Assembly (NCBI GenBank): GCA_964639965.1
Contig: CAZXGI010000011.1
Location: 1 to 51,069, forward strand
Direction: 5' to 3'
From: TMED23 sp964639965
GTDB taxonomy: Bacteria; Pseudomonadota; Alphaproteobacteria; Rhodospirillales; UBA2165
Length of the DNA stretch: 51,069 nucleotides
Part shown: positions 27,109 to 35,632 of the stretch, piece by piece
How positions within the stretch are numbered: the first letter of the stretch is position 1
Layout: each line of letters opens with the position of its first letter
Notes under the pieces: generated by a model
Database searches by the model: none
The model's input: only the letters and a program-made list of their open reading frames with translations
What the model was told of the DNA's origin: nothing
Made by a program: the position numbers and the translations under genes

Positions 27109-28345
27109 AACGTAAGGCTTCTACGGGATCCAGACGCGCAGCTCGCCAAGAGGGATAAATTGTAGCTAAAAAAGAAAGGCCTAAGCCCATTAAGACTACC
27201 AAAGTAACTTCCTTGGGATCTATAACTGCGGGCAGTTTTGAAAGAAAATAAATTTCTGCAGCAAACAGGTCCGTGTCCGTAAAACCCTCTAAAAATTGAC
27301 GTATCTTTTCTATATTAACTGAAAAAGCAACCCCAAGTCCAAACCCTGCAAACGTTCCAATCGCACCAATACTCGCTCCTGAAATCAAGAAAGCTCGCAT
27401 AATCATTGCACGAGTAGCACCCATAGTACGAAGGATCGCTATGTCTCTTCCCTTATCTTTAACAAGCATAATTAAACTTGAAATGATATTAAATGCTGCA
27501 ACTATAATTATTAGTGTCAAAATGAGAAACATTACGTTTCGTTCCACTTGAATTGCATTAAAAAAACTAGCATTTGATTGTTGCCAATCAAAAATTCGCC
27601 CCTTATTCCGAATAGAGTCCGAAATTTTAATAGCCATCACAGATGCTTGATGAGGTTCTTTGATAGTTATATCCAAGTAGCTAACTGCTTCTGGATATTT
27701 AAAATATATTTGAGCTGCCCTCAAAGGCATAAAGATAAAACTACTATCATATTCATGCATCCCAACTTTAAAAATCCCAACCACTTTATATGATTTCATA
27801 CGTGGAACCGTGCCAAAAGCAGTTACATTACCTTTCGGTGAAATTAACAATATTTTCTCATTAATCTTCAAGTTCAATTTCTGGGCCATGCGATAACCAA
27901 GAACGACCGAATTATTTCCTTTAAATTGGTCAAGAGAACCCCACTCAATATTATTGGCCAAAATCTTGCGAGCCTTAATATCAGTTTGAGATAATCCTCT
28001 AACCACAACTCCTTTAGCTTGATTATTTGCGCTGGCCATTACCTGACCTTCAATCATCGGGGTCACTTTAACTACGCCATTTATCCTTGATATTTGAATT
28101 GATAGATCATTATAATTTAGAAGTTTATGACTATTTCCATAAACGCTTAGATGACCATTCACTCCTAATATGCGTGTCAGCAATTCCTGCCTGAACCCAT
28201 TCATTACTGACATAACAATAATCAATGTTGCAACACCCAGCATAATACCAAGGAGTGAAAACCATGCTATTACTGAGATAAAACCCTCCTGACGACGTGC
28301 TCGTAAATATCTAATAGCGAGCATCCATTCGAAAGAAGAAAACAT
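27101..28345 (-). CDS. Lipoprotein-releasing system permease LolC/LolE family
   Basis: Inner-membrane permease partner of LolD. The 414 residues have an N-terminal membrane segment (about 22-48) after F-E-W-M-L-A-I-R-Y-L-R-A-R-R. A large periplasmic domain (about 50-270) and three C-terminal membrane segments follow, with the FtsX-like R-x-x-G-A-T (I-L-R-T-M-G-A-T) motif near 310. Only one permease gene is present beside lolD. Many alphaproteobacteria have a single LolC/E-type (LolF-like) permease that would act as homodimer, so I do not choose between lolC and lolE. proS lies 9 bases upstream. Confidence 0.92.
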   Translation of the reverse strand: MFSSFEWMLAIRYLRARRQEGFISVIAWFSLLGIMLGVATLIIVMSVMNGFRQELLTRILGVNGHLSVYGNSHKLLNYNDLSIQISRINGVVKVTPMIEGQVMASANNQAKGVVVRGLSQTDIKARKILANNIEWGSLDQFKGNNSVVLGYRMAQKLNLKINEKILLISPKGNVTAFGTVPRMKSYKVVGIFKVGMHEYDSSFIFMPLRAAQIYFKYPEAVSYLDITIKEPHQASVMAIKISDSIRNKGRIFDWQQSNASFFNAIQVERNVMFLILTLIIIVAAFNIISSLIMLVKDKGRDIAILRTMGATRAMIMRAFLISGASIGAIGTFAGFGLGVAFSVNIEKIRQFLEGFTDTDLFAAEIYFLSKLPAVIDPKEVTLVVLMGLGLSFLATIYPSWRAARLDPVEALRYE

Positions 28346-28354
28346 TATACTATC

Positions 28355-29668
28355 CTATCCAGCTAAATGTTGTAGTGCATCTTCAATGGAAAGATCTTCT
28401 TTCTTACCTGATGCCCTATTTTTTAATTCAATTTTACCTTCTTTTAATCCCCGGGGTCCTACTATTAATTGCCAGGGGAGACCTATCAAGTCCATATCTG
28501 CAAACTTAGCTCCAACACTCTCACTTCGATTATCATAAAGAATCTCTACACCTTGTTCTTGCATTCTTACATAAATTTCGTCGCAAGCAACATCACAGTC
28601 ATTATTACCAACTCGAAGATTTATAATACCGACTTTATAAGGAGACACTGATTCTGGCCAAATAATCCCATTAGTGTCATGGCTAGCTTCAATGATTGCT
28701 CCAACTAGGCGAGATACCCCAATACCATATGAACCCATTTCTAAAATAATATCCTCCCCATCCGGGCCAACAACGCTAGCTCCCATTGCTTTAGAATATT
28801 TATCTCCGAAATAGAAAATATGGCCTACCTCAATACCTCTTGCTGACAAAAGGTTTACCCCTATTTCAGCATGTTTAACTGCATCAGCTTTATCATCAGT
28901 AACTGCATAAAGCGATGTCCATTTATCAACAATAGATTGAAGATCAGAATCATAGTTGATGTCCGAACCAGGTACATCAAAATCAAGAATATCCTTGTGG
29001 CAAAAAACCTCTGACTCTCCGGTTTCAGCTAAAACTAAGAATTCATGGCTTAAGTCACCTCCTATAGGGCCCGTATCGGCTTGCATCGGGATGGCCTTCA
29101 GGCCCATACGAGCAAATGTACGAAGGTATGCGATGAACATCTTATTGTACGAGTTGATTGCGCATTCTTTGTTTAAATCAAAGGAATATGCGTCTTTCAT
29201 CAAAAATTCTTTGCCTCTCATAATTCCAAAACGTGGACGAACCTCATCACGAAACTTCCATTGTTGGTGGTATAGATTTTTTGGCAAGTCTTTGTAGCTA
29301 CGTATCGAAGAGCGAACAATTTCAGTAATCATTTCCTCATTAGTCGGTCCATATAACATTTCACGATCATGTCGATCAATTATTCGAAGCATTTCCTTTC
29401 CATAGTCATCATAACGTCCGCTTTCACGCCATATTTCGGCAGGCTGAATTGTTGGCATCAAAAGTTCTTGGCACCCCGCACGGTCCATCTCTTCGCGTAT
29501 AATTTGTTCAATTTTTTTTAATACGCGAAACCCTAAAGGTAGCCATGAATAAATTCCTGCGCTAGACTGTCGTATCATTCCTGCCCTTAGCATCAATTTA
29601 TGAGAGACAATTTGAGCCTCCTTAGGATTTTCTTTAATTGTTGGTAGAAAAAAATTAGTAAGCCGCAT
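28355..29668 (-). CDS. proS: Prolyl-tRNA synthetase (short form, no editing insertion)
   Basis: Class II synthetase charging tRNA-Pro. At 437 residues it is the short form usual in alphaproteobacteria. The ~180-residue cis-editing insertion found in E. coli ProRS between motifs 2 and 3 is absent. Motif 2 (F-R-D-E-V-R-P-R-F-G-I-M-R) lies near 140 and motif 3 (G-S-Y-G-I-G-V-S-R) near 315, followed by the anticodon-binding domain. Proofreading would then need a free-standing YbaK/ProX-type protein, which is not in the window. The ATG overlaps no neighbour; 82 bases separate it from the upstream gene. Confidence 0.96.
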   Translation of the reverse strand: MRLTNFFLPTIKENPKEAQIVSHKLMLRAGMIRQSSAGIYSWLPLGFRVLKKIEQIIREEMDRAGCQELLMPTIQPAEIWRESGRYDDYGKEMLRIIDRHDREMLYGPTNEEMITEIVRSSIRSYKDLPKNLYHQQWKFRDEVRPRFGIMRGKEFLMKDAYSFDLNKECAINSYNKMFIAYLRTFARMGLKAIPMQADTGPIGGDLSHEFLVLAETGESEVFCHKDILDFDVPGSDINYDSDLQSIVDKWTSLYAVTDDKADAVKHAEIGVNLLSARGIEVGHIFYFGDKYSKAMGASVVGPDGEDIILEMGSYGIGVSRLVGAIIEASHDTNGIIWPESVSPYKVGIINLRVGNNDCDVACDEIYVRMQEQGVEILYDNRSESVGAKFADMDLIGLPWQLIVGPRGLKEGKIELKNRASGKKEDLSIEDALQHLAG

Positions 29669-29702
29669 GAAGTACCTTAATTTTCTTATTAGTGGAGATT
29701 GT

Positions 29703-29733
29703 ATCCCTGTGGGATCCTATGCAACCTAGGTTG
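29703..29733 (-). repeat. Two adjacent inverted repeats upstream of proS
   Basis: In the gap before proS, ATCCC/GGGAT (29703-29707 and 29711-29715) forms a 5-bp stem with a 3-base loop. Six bases further on, CAACCTAGGTTG (29722-29733) is a perfect 12-base palindrome. Neither is followed by a T-run on the minus strand, so they are not clear terminators. The palindrome could be a dyad-symmetric protein site in front of proS. Nothing else supports a function. Confidence 0.3.
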
Positions 29734-29750
29734 GAAAGTCTATAACCATA

Positions 29751-30158
29751 TTAATTCACGTTAAATATTGAATGGCATCTAGCTTTTAATTCAGCCTCGT
29801 CGCCTTTAGACAGCAAATGATTGTTTAGGAAAACCTTTCCATTCTTAATTTTTAGGGTAGCCACCATCATTTTTGCATTTAGGCCTTTTGTAGTTAGGTT
29901 ATATTTTTCAGCTATATCAATGGCAATGTCAAAAGACACAGCCTCCTGAACTCTTGATTGCCGCTCTCCTGTATAATCAACCGTTTTGACTTTTTTGCCC
30001 CGAACATCAAAGCCAGCTTCATAATTAACGCCAGATTTCGCATGATGTTTCAGTAACGATTGACAATCGCCCAACCCCATTATTACAGACGCCCCATTAG
30101 CATTTGAACCTACTACTGCTACAATACTAAAAATTATTTTGATAAAATAAACACGCAA
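29751..30158 (-). CDS. Small secreted protein of unknown function
   Basis: 135 residues with a signal peptide (hydrophobic 5-18, probable cleavage after N-G-A near 23). The mature part contains two cysteines (32 and 128) that could pair, and a Y-E-A-G-F-D-V-R-G-K-K-V segment at 46-57. I recall similar periplasmic alphaproteobacterial proteins with an x-G-V-D-V-R-G-K-x-V motif, but know no assigned function. The start is TTG at 30158, supported by AAGGAG about 9 bases upstream. It stands alone between tag and proS with gaps of 104 and 82 bases. Confidence 0.75.
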   Translation of the reverse strand: MRVYFIKIIFSIVAVVGSNANGASVIMGLGDCQSLLKHHAKSGVNYEAGFDVRGKKVKTVDYTGERQSRVQEAVSFDIAIDIAEKYNLTTKGLNAKMMVATLKIKNGKVFLNNHLLSKGDEAELKARCHSIFNVN

Positions 30159-30262
30159 TCAAAACTGCTCCTTTGAAATCTCTTGCTATAGTAAACACGA
30201 AAATTGTTCTAAAATTGATAAATACGTTCGTTTCAAATGTTTAGTGTAAATCTCAAATATAT

Positions 30263-30805
30263 TTAAATTTTGTTTTTTAGCCAAACTGGACCCAAAGATT
30301 CAATTCTTTTGTAAATCGGACAACTTTCATGATGTGCACCTTTTAAATAACCTATGCTCATCAAAAATTCACCAATTATTTCTTCACCCATAAATTTAAA
30401 ATTTTGCTTAAACTCTTTACACCAATCCTCTTTACTTAGTGGTTTCTTTTGAGACAACCAATTTGCAAAACCACCGTGTGAAAGCCGGATTGAATCAATC
30501 GACTTAGCATTAAAAATTATGGCTCTAATTTTCAATTTATTACGAATAATTGACGAATCACTTTTTAATCGTTCAATATCTGAATTATCAAACTCCGCAA
30601 CTTTATCTACATTAAAATTTTTGAAAGCAGCATTCAAACCCTGGCGTTTTTTCAAAACGACCAACCAAGATAATCCTGCTTGAAAAATTTCTAAAGATAA
30701 ACGTTCAAATAATACTGACTCATCCTCAACAGGAAATCCATATTCCTTATCATGATAAGGACCATGATAAGGATGCCCCGGCGCGATCTCACAATAGTTT
30801 GGCAT
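30263..30805 (-). CDS. tag: DNA-3-methyladenine glycosylase I
   Basis: Base-excision repair enzyme removing 3-methyladenine. The 180-residue protein is a helix-hairpin-helix-type Tag. The zinc-snap ligands are visible as C5 and H18 in the N-terminal C-E-I-A-x-G-H-P-x-H-x-x-Y-H-D-x-E-Y-G segment, and H/C in the C-terminal G-A-H-H-E-S-C. F-E-x-L-x-L-E-x-F-Q-A-G-L-S-W near 32-47 is the family's best-conserved block. Gaps on both sides (about 104 bases) suggest its own promoter. It occupies a place between rnj and proS that other alphaproteobacteria fill differently. Confidence 0.93.
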   Translation of the reverse strand: MPNYCEIAPGHPYHGPYHDKEYGFPVEDESVLFERLSLEIFQAGLSWLVVLKKRQGLNAAFKNFNVDKVAEFDNSDIERLKSDSSIIRNKLKIRAIIFNAKSIDSIRLSHGGFANWLSQKKPLSKEDWCKEFKQNFKFMGEEIIGEFLMSIGYLKGAHHESCPIYKRIESLGPVWLKNKI

Positions 30806-30909
30806 GCAATAATTTCTACCTATTAATAATTTAAATTAAACATTCGATTATATTATTAAAAAAATTACAAATTGATCCAAAAAAATGAGTGCGTTATTAA
30901 TAGAACAAA

Positions 30910-32598
30910 CTAGATACGATCATTCACTCGGATCAAATGGATTGAAGTTAATGGACGCTTCTTATATTGATCTTTAAAATGACGGCGCACAATGATGCGG
31001 GTCATTTCCTTAACTATTAAATCATCAATAATTTCATCATCGCTCAATAGATTCAACTCAACATTGATTTCATCGGAGATTTTTTTCAACGAACCTACTA
31101 ACTCGCATTCTCTAATTAAACCATATGTTGTTAATTGCGGCATATCCAAAATTTTTCCAGTTCGATCTAGAACTAAACTTAAGACTACCACTCCATTGTA
31201 TAAAATACGATTACGATCTTTAATTACATTACTTTCAAGAGAAATAATTCTTGATCCATCGATGGAAAGACGTCCTACCTGGGCCTCTCCAATGATTTGA
31301 GCCTTATTTGGGGCCAATTTGACTATTGAGCCATTTTTTACAAGAACAGTCTCAGGGACTTGGCATTTATTCGCAATCTCTGCATGTTTTTTAAGGTGGC
31401 GAGTTTCACCATGAACTGGTACGACAATTTGGGGGTGGATGTACTGATACATTTCAATCAATTCATCTTCTGCAGGATGACCTGACACATGAATATCACC
31501 ATTCGTATCATTAATGACCCGTACATCATTTTGGACTAACTTATTCTGTAATCGAGAAATTGATAACTCATTACCCGGAATAATTCTGGAAGAAAATATT
31601 ACGGTGTCTCCTTTGCCAAACTTAATGTAACGATGATTATTGGCTGCGATACGCGCTAGAGCTGCCCTTTGCTCGCCTTGACTTCCCGTGCAAATATAGA
31701 GAATTTGCTCCTTTGAAATATCTAGGGCTTCTTCAACTTCAAGGAAGGGGGGAAGGTCCGTAAGATAACCAGTTTGTCGTGCTGCTGCATTAATTCTCCA
31801 CAATGATCGCCCTGCTAAACATACCGACCGCCCATTAACCGAAGCGGCATCAAATATAGTTTTTAACCGGGCAACGTTAGAAGCAAAACAAGCTACTGCT
31901 ACCTGACCCGAGGATTCACCAATAAATTTAGCCAAGTTTTTTAGGATGGTAGCCTCTGAACCAGAGGAACCAGAAACAAATACATTGGTCGAATCTCCAA
32001 TTACAGCCAAAACACCCTCATCTCCTAGAGACTTCAGCGCATCAAAATCAGAAATTGGCCCTACTACCGGATCGGGATCAAATTTCCAATCGCCAGTATG
32101 AAAAATTGTGCCTAACGGTGAACGAATGATACATGCATTTGGTTCTGGCATTGAATGAGTAAGTGTCAAAAGCTCAATCGAAAACGGCCCAACAACAAAA
32201 TTTCCTTTCAAAGGCACTTCAATTATCTCAATATCTTTAGCACCGTCGATAAATTCAAGTTTCGACCGTAGCAATGCGGACGTGAATGGGGTTGCAAAAA
32301 CAGGACACCGTAATTTATCCCACAAATATGGAACTGCTCCCAAGTGGTCTTCATGTCCATGCGTTAATATAATACCAGCAAGTTGATCCTTCCGCTCGTA
32401 TATGAATTGAGGATCCGGAAGTATAATGTCAATTCCCGGCGTAGTATCATCGCCGAACGTTATCCCCATGTCTATTATAATCCAATTACGATTTTCGGGC
32501 GTCCCAAAGCCATAAAGATTGAAATTCAATCCTATTTCTTCGGCGCCACCAAGCGGAATGAAAAGGAGTTCCTCTTTCATTATTTGACTTTTTATCAT
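30910..32598 (-). CDS. rnj: Ribonuclease J
   Basis: Metallo-beta-lactamase/beta-CASP ribonuclease with 5'-exo- and endonuclease activity, acting in rRNA and mRNA processing. The 562 residues show the zinc motif H80-G-H-E-D-H85, downstream ligand H-T-G-D-W, and the beta-CASP motifs, including the conserved H in I-H-V-S-G-H-P and P-V-H-G-E near 380-400. I took the ATG at 32598, which overlaps the coaX stop as TAATG. An ATG at 32580, nearer the family's start (E-E-L-L-F-I-P-L-G-G), is the alternative. The frame runs further into coaX and is not used there. Confidence 0.94.
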   Translation of the reverse strand: MIKSQIMKEELLFIPLGGAEEIGLNFNLYGFGTPENRNWIIIDMGITFGDDTTPGIDIILPDPQFIYERKDQLAGIILTHGHEDHLGAVPYLWDKLRCPVFATPFTSALLRSKLEFIDGAKDIEIIEVPLKGNFVVGPFSIELLTLTHSMPEPNACIIRSPLGTIFHTGDWKFDPDPVVGPISDFDALKSLGDEGVLAVIGDSTNVFVSGSSGSEATILKNLAKFIGESSGQVAVACFASNVARLKTIFDAASVNGRSVCLAGRSLWRINAAARQTGYLTDLPPFLEVEEALDISKEQILYICTGSQGEQRAALARIAANNHRYIKFGKGDTVIFSSRIIPGNELSISRLQNKLVQNDVRVINDTNGDIHVSGHPAEDELIEMYQYIHPQIVVPVHGETRHLKKHAEIANKCQVPETVLVKNGSIVKLAPNKAQIIGEAQVGRLSIDGSRIISLESNVIKDRNRILYNGVVVLSLVLDRTGKILDMPQLTTYGLIRECELVGSLKKISDEINVELNLLSDDEIIDDLIVKEMTRIIVRRHFKDQYKKRPLTSIHLIRVNDRI

Positions 32599-33371
32599 TA
32601 AGTTTGATTTCGCCGGTATATGGTTAGCAACCCCCTTAAGGTAAGGTTTTCCTCCCAATGATCTATTGCATCGGTCGCGTCTGAAAAAATAGAGGCAAGT
32701 CCACCGGTAGCAATAAATTTCATTTCTTCACCAATTTCGATTTTTATGCGATGGGTTATTCCTTCTATCATACTTACATAACCCCAAAATATCCCCGACT
32801 GCATGGCAGAGACGGTTCCAGTACCAATTATATTTCTTGGTTTTTCAATTGCTACTCGCGGCAATTGAGCCGCCCCCATGTGAAGAGCCTCAAGTGACAA
32901 GTTAATGCCGGGAGATATAATACCCCCTTTATAGTTACCTTCGGCGTCAATTATATCGAACGATGTGGCCGTCCCAAAATCAATAACAGTAACGGGGCCA
33001 CTATGGTATTCATTCGCAAAAACGGCGTTGCACAAACGATCAGCTCCTAATTCGCTAGGATTATCAATAAGAATATCAATTCCCAATTGAACGTTTGGCT
33101 CTCCAACAACAAGGGGCTCACAGTCAAAATAACGCGTACAGAGACTTTTTAAGTGGGTTAAATTAGCAGGAACTACTGTAGCTAAGATAGCAGATGTAAT
33201 ATCATTTCGAACAAGTTTCTCACTTTGCATCAATTGGTCAAGCCAAACAGCAAACTCATCTGCTGTTCGATTGACGTCAGATGCAGCACGCCACTCACAC
33301 CGCAATTGACCATCATCATCAAAAATGGCAAATACGATATTAGTATTACCTGAATCTATTGCTAGTAACAC
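32598..33371 (-). CDS. coaX: Type III pantothenate kinase
   Basis: First step of CoA synthesis, ATP-dependent phosphorylation of pantothenate. The 257-residue ASKHA-fold protein has the phosphate motif A-I-D-S-G-N-T-N (4-11), the pantothenate-binding G-A-D-R-L-C-N-A near 108-115, the catalytic D-F-G-T-A-T-S-F-D, and G-G-I-I-S-P-G-I. The start is GTG, immediately after the birA stop, with GGAG 8 bases upstream inside birA. The birA-coaX-rnj order after nuoN is common in alphaproteobacteria. Confidence 0.96.
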   Translation of the reverse strand: MLLAIDSGNTNIVFAIFDDDGQLRCEWRAASDVNRTADEFAVWLDQLMQSEKLVRNDITSAILATVVPANLTHLKSLCTRYFDCEPLVVGEPNVQLGIDILIDNPSELGADRLCNAVFANEYHSGPVTVIDFGTATSFDIIDAEGNYKGGIISPGINLSLEALHMGAAQLPRVAIEKPRNIIGTGTVSAMQSGIFWGYVSMIEGITHRIKIEIGEEMKFIATGGLASIFSDATDAIDHWEENLTLRGLLTIYRRNQT

Positions 33372-34142
33372 CTAAAATTCTCCTGTTATGGGCAGCGAGT
33401 ATACTTCTCCAGCCGACAGTCGACGCGAGCCATCATTGGTCTTAATTATAAGTGATCCCTTCTCGTCTACGGTACGAAAAAAACCAGAAATCTTTTCACG
33501 GCCAAAATTAATTTGCAATACATCATCAATCATATGTCCTCTGGCAAGCCATTTTTTGCGCAGAGGTTCAAACCCCTTATCCTGCCAAACAGAGTATAAT
33601 TGAGCCAGATTCTGAATATATATTTCAACAACTTCTTTTATTTCTAATTCATTATCCAATTCATCTTTAATACTAGTAGCAGGATAAATAGTGCTAGTAG
33701 GAAAATGTTTTAAGTTTAAACCAAAACCTAAGACCACCCAATTAGCCCAAGATTTTTGATCAGATCCAGCTTCTAACAGAGTACCCCCAATTTTCTTTTT
33801 TTTTAATAGCAGATCATTCGGCCATTTGTATTTTAATTCAGTTAGCACTCCTAACAGATGCTCTAAAGTATTATGAGCAGCAATTACAGGGATAAAACTT
33901 AATTGAGCAGCTCTGAACAAATTACAATTCGGACGAAACAAAACTGAAATATACAAATTTCCTAGGTTTGAGACCCATTCCCTATGATTTCGACCCTTTC
34001 CTGAAGTTTGTGTTTTTGACCAAACAACTAGACCTTCATTAGCATTTTGAACAGCTCGACGTTTAACTTCCTCATTTGTACTGTCAACAGAATCCAGAAT
34101 TATCAAGTTATATCCATTAGGTAAATTGAAAGATTTGGACAT
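33372..34142 (-). CDS. birA: Biotin--[acetyl-CoA carboxylase] ligase
   Basis: Attaches biotin to the biotin carboxyl carrier protein. The 256 residues correspond to a catalytic and C-terminal domain only. The N-terminal DNA-binding domain of the E. coli bifunctional BirA is missing, so it should not act as repressor. The biotinyl-AMP loop is the G-R-G-R-x-G-R-type stretch at 48-54, here G-K-G-R-N-H-R. K-W-P-N-D-L follows near 105 and G-G-T-L-L-E near 120. It starts 3 bases after nuoN and abuts coaX. Confidence 0.95.
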   Translation of the reverse strand: MSKSFNLPNGYNLIILDSVDSTNEEVKRRAVQNANEGLVVWSKTQTSGKGRNHREWVSNLGNLYISVLFRPNCNLFRAAQLSFIPVIAAHNTLEHLLGVLTELKYKWPNDLLLKKKKIGGTLLEAGSDQKSWANWVVLGFGLNLKHFPTSTIYPATSIKDELDNELEIKEVVEIYIQNLAQLYSVWQDKGFEPLRKKWLARGHMIDDVLQINFGREKISGFFRTVDEKGSLIIKTNDGSRRLSAGEVYSLPITGEF

Positions 34143-34145
34143 GGC

Positions 34146-35630
34146 TTATCGTAGAAGAAGTGCCGTTGCAGCTTGCTCCGCACTACTAAACAAAGGCGCT
34201 GGATATAATATCAAAGATATAATTACAAAACCTGTCACTATCAGCACTGATTTTATTTCCAAGCTAATAGTCGGATCAAGTTCTTCACTAGAACGGTCAA
34301 AATACATAACCTTTACTATCCGGATGTAATAAAAAGCACCAATTACGCTACTAACCACACCAATAATTGCTAGCCCGTATAACTCGGCAAGCACCGCAGC
34401 CTCAAAGACATAAAGTTTTCCAAGAAAACCAGCGAGTGGAGGAATGCCAGCCATTGAAAACATAAAAATTGAGAAAATCATCGCCAAACCTGGTTTAGTT
34501 TTCGATAATCCTGCTAAATCATCGATAGATTCTAAAAAACGGCCATTTCTTTTCATTAACAATATACACGAAAACGTGCCAAGGTTCATGAAAACATAAA
34601 TACCGAGATACACCAACATACTCTTTATTCCATGGCTACGAATAGTAATTTCCTCCGCCACTCCGGCAACTGCTAGACCGATTAAGGCAAAGCCCATATG
34701 TCCAATAGAACTATAAGCCATCATTCGTTTAATATTTTTTTGATTAATCGCAGCAAAAGCGGCGAAGCCCATTGAAGCAACAGACATCAAAATTATAATC
34801 TGCTGCCATTGATCATCAAGATCGCCAAACGGTTCTATCATTGTTCGAACAAACAAGCCCATAGCTGCTATTTTCGGTGATAATGAAAAAAAGGCCGTGA
34901 CAGGTGTCGGAGCGCCTTCATAAACATCTGGTGTCCACATATGAAAAGGTACTGCTGAAACCTTAAAAGCAAATCCGGTTATAATGAAAACGAGACCGAC
35001 AACTATACCGACGAACGGGAATTCTCCATCCAAATTATCAAACACTTCAGCCAAGGAATTAAAGCTGGTCGAACCTGCAAAACCATAAATCAAAGAAATG
35101 CCATAAAGCATCAAGCCCGAGGATAGAGCTCCTAATATAAAATACTTTAAACCAGATTCTGCAGATCGAGCGCTATCTTTCTGAAAAGTTGCAATCACAT
35201 AAAGAGAAAGGCTTTGAAGTTCAACACCAAGATAAAGAGCGAGGAAATCATTGGATGAAATCATCATCAACATCCCAAGTGTCGCCATGCCTATGAGAAT
35301 TGGAAACTCAAAATGCCTTATAGATTGTGTTTTAAGGTACTCCCTAGAAATAATGATAACAGAGATCGCAGAAATAAGAACAAAGGTTTTTATGTAAACA
35401 GTGAATTCATTAACTATAAAAACGCCACCAAAAGTGGAACTAGATCCATTCATCGAAAAAAACATCAGTGAAATAACTATAATGAGCACTATAATACATC
35501 CATACGATGTTATTCGAGCTCTAGTGTTATCTCCCGCAAAAACACCAAGCATTAAAAGAAACATTAAAGAAACTGCAAGAACGATTTCCGGTAAAGCTGG
35601 TGTTAAATCGGGCACAACGGCTAATGGCAT
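34146..35630 (-). CDS. nuoN: NADH-quinone oxidoreductase subunit N
   Basis: Antiporter-like membrane subunit of complex I and last gene of the nuo operon. Its 494 residues form about 14 hydrophobic segments. Conserved charged residues lie in membrane helices, including the lysine of the F-K-V-S-A-V-P-F-H-M-W-x-P-D-V-Y-E-G-A-P-T-P motif and M-M-A-Y-S-S-I-G-H-M-G. It follows nuoM after 2 bases. Confidence 0.96.
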   Translation of the reverse strand: MPLAVVPDLTPALPEIVLAVSLMFLLMLGVFAGDNTRARITSYGCIIVLIIVISLMFFSMNGSSSTFGGVFIVNEFTVYIKTFVLISAISVIIISREYLKTQSIRHFEFPILIGMATLGMLMMISSNDFLALYLGVELQSLSLYVIATFQKDSARSAESGLKYFILGALSSGLMLYGISLIYGFAGSTSFNSLAEVFDNLDGEFPFVGIVVGLVFIITGFAFKVSAVPFHMWTPDVYEGAPTPVTAFFSLSPKIAAMGLFVRTMIEPFGDLDDQWQQIIILMSVASMGFAAFAAINQKNIKRMMAYSSIGHMGFALIGLAVAGVAEEITIRSHGIKSMLVYLGIYVFMNLGTFSCILLMKRNGRFLESIDDLAGLSKTKPGLAMIFSIFMFSMAGIPPLAGFLGKLYVFEAAVLAELYGLAIIGVVSSVIGAFYYIRIVKVMYFDRSSEELDPTISLEIKSVLIVTGFVIISLILYPAPLFSSAEQAATALLLR

Positions 35631-35632
35631 AG

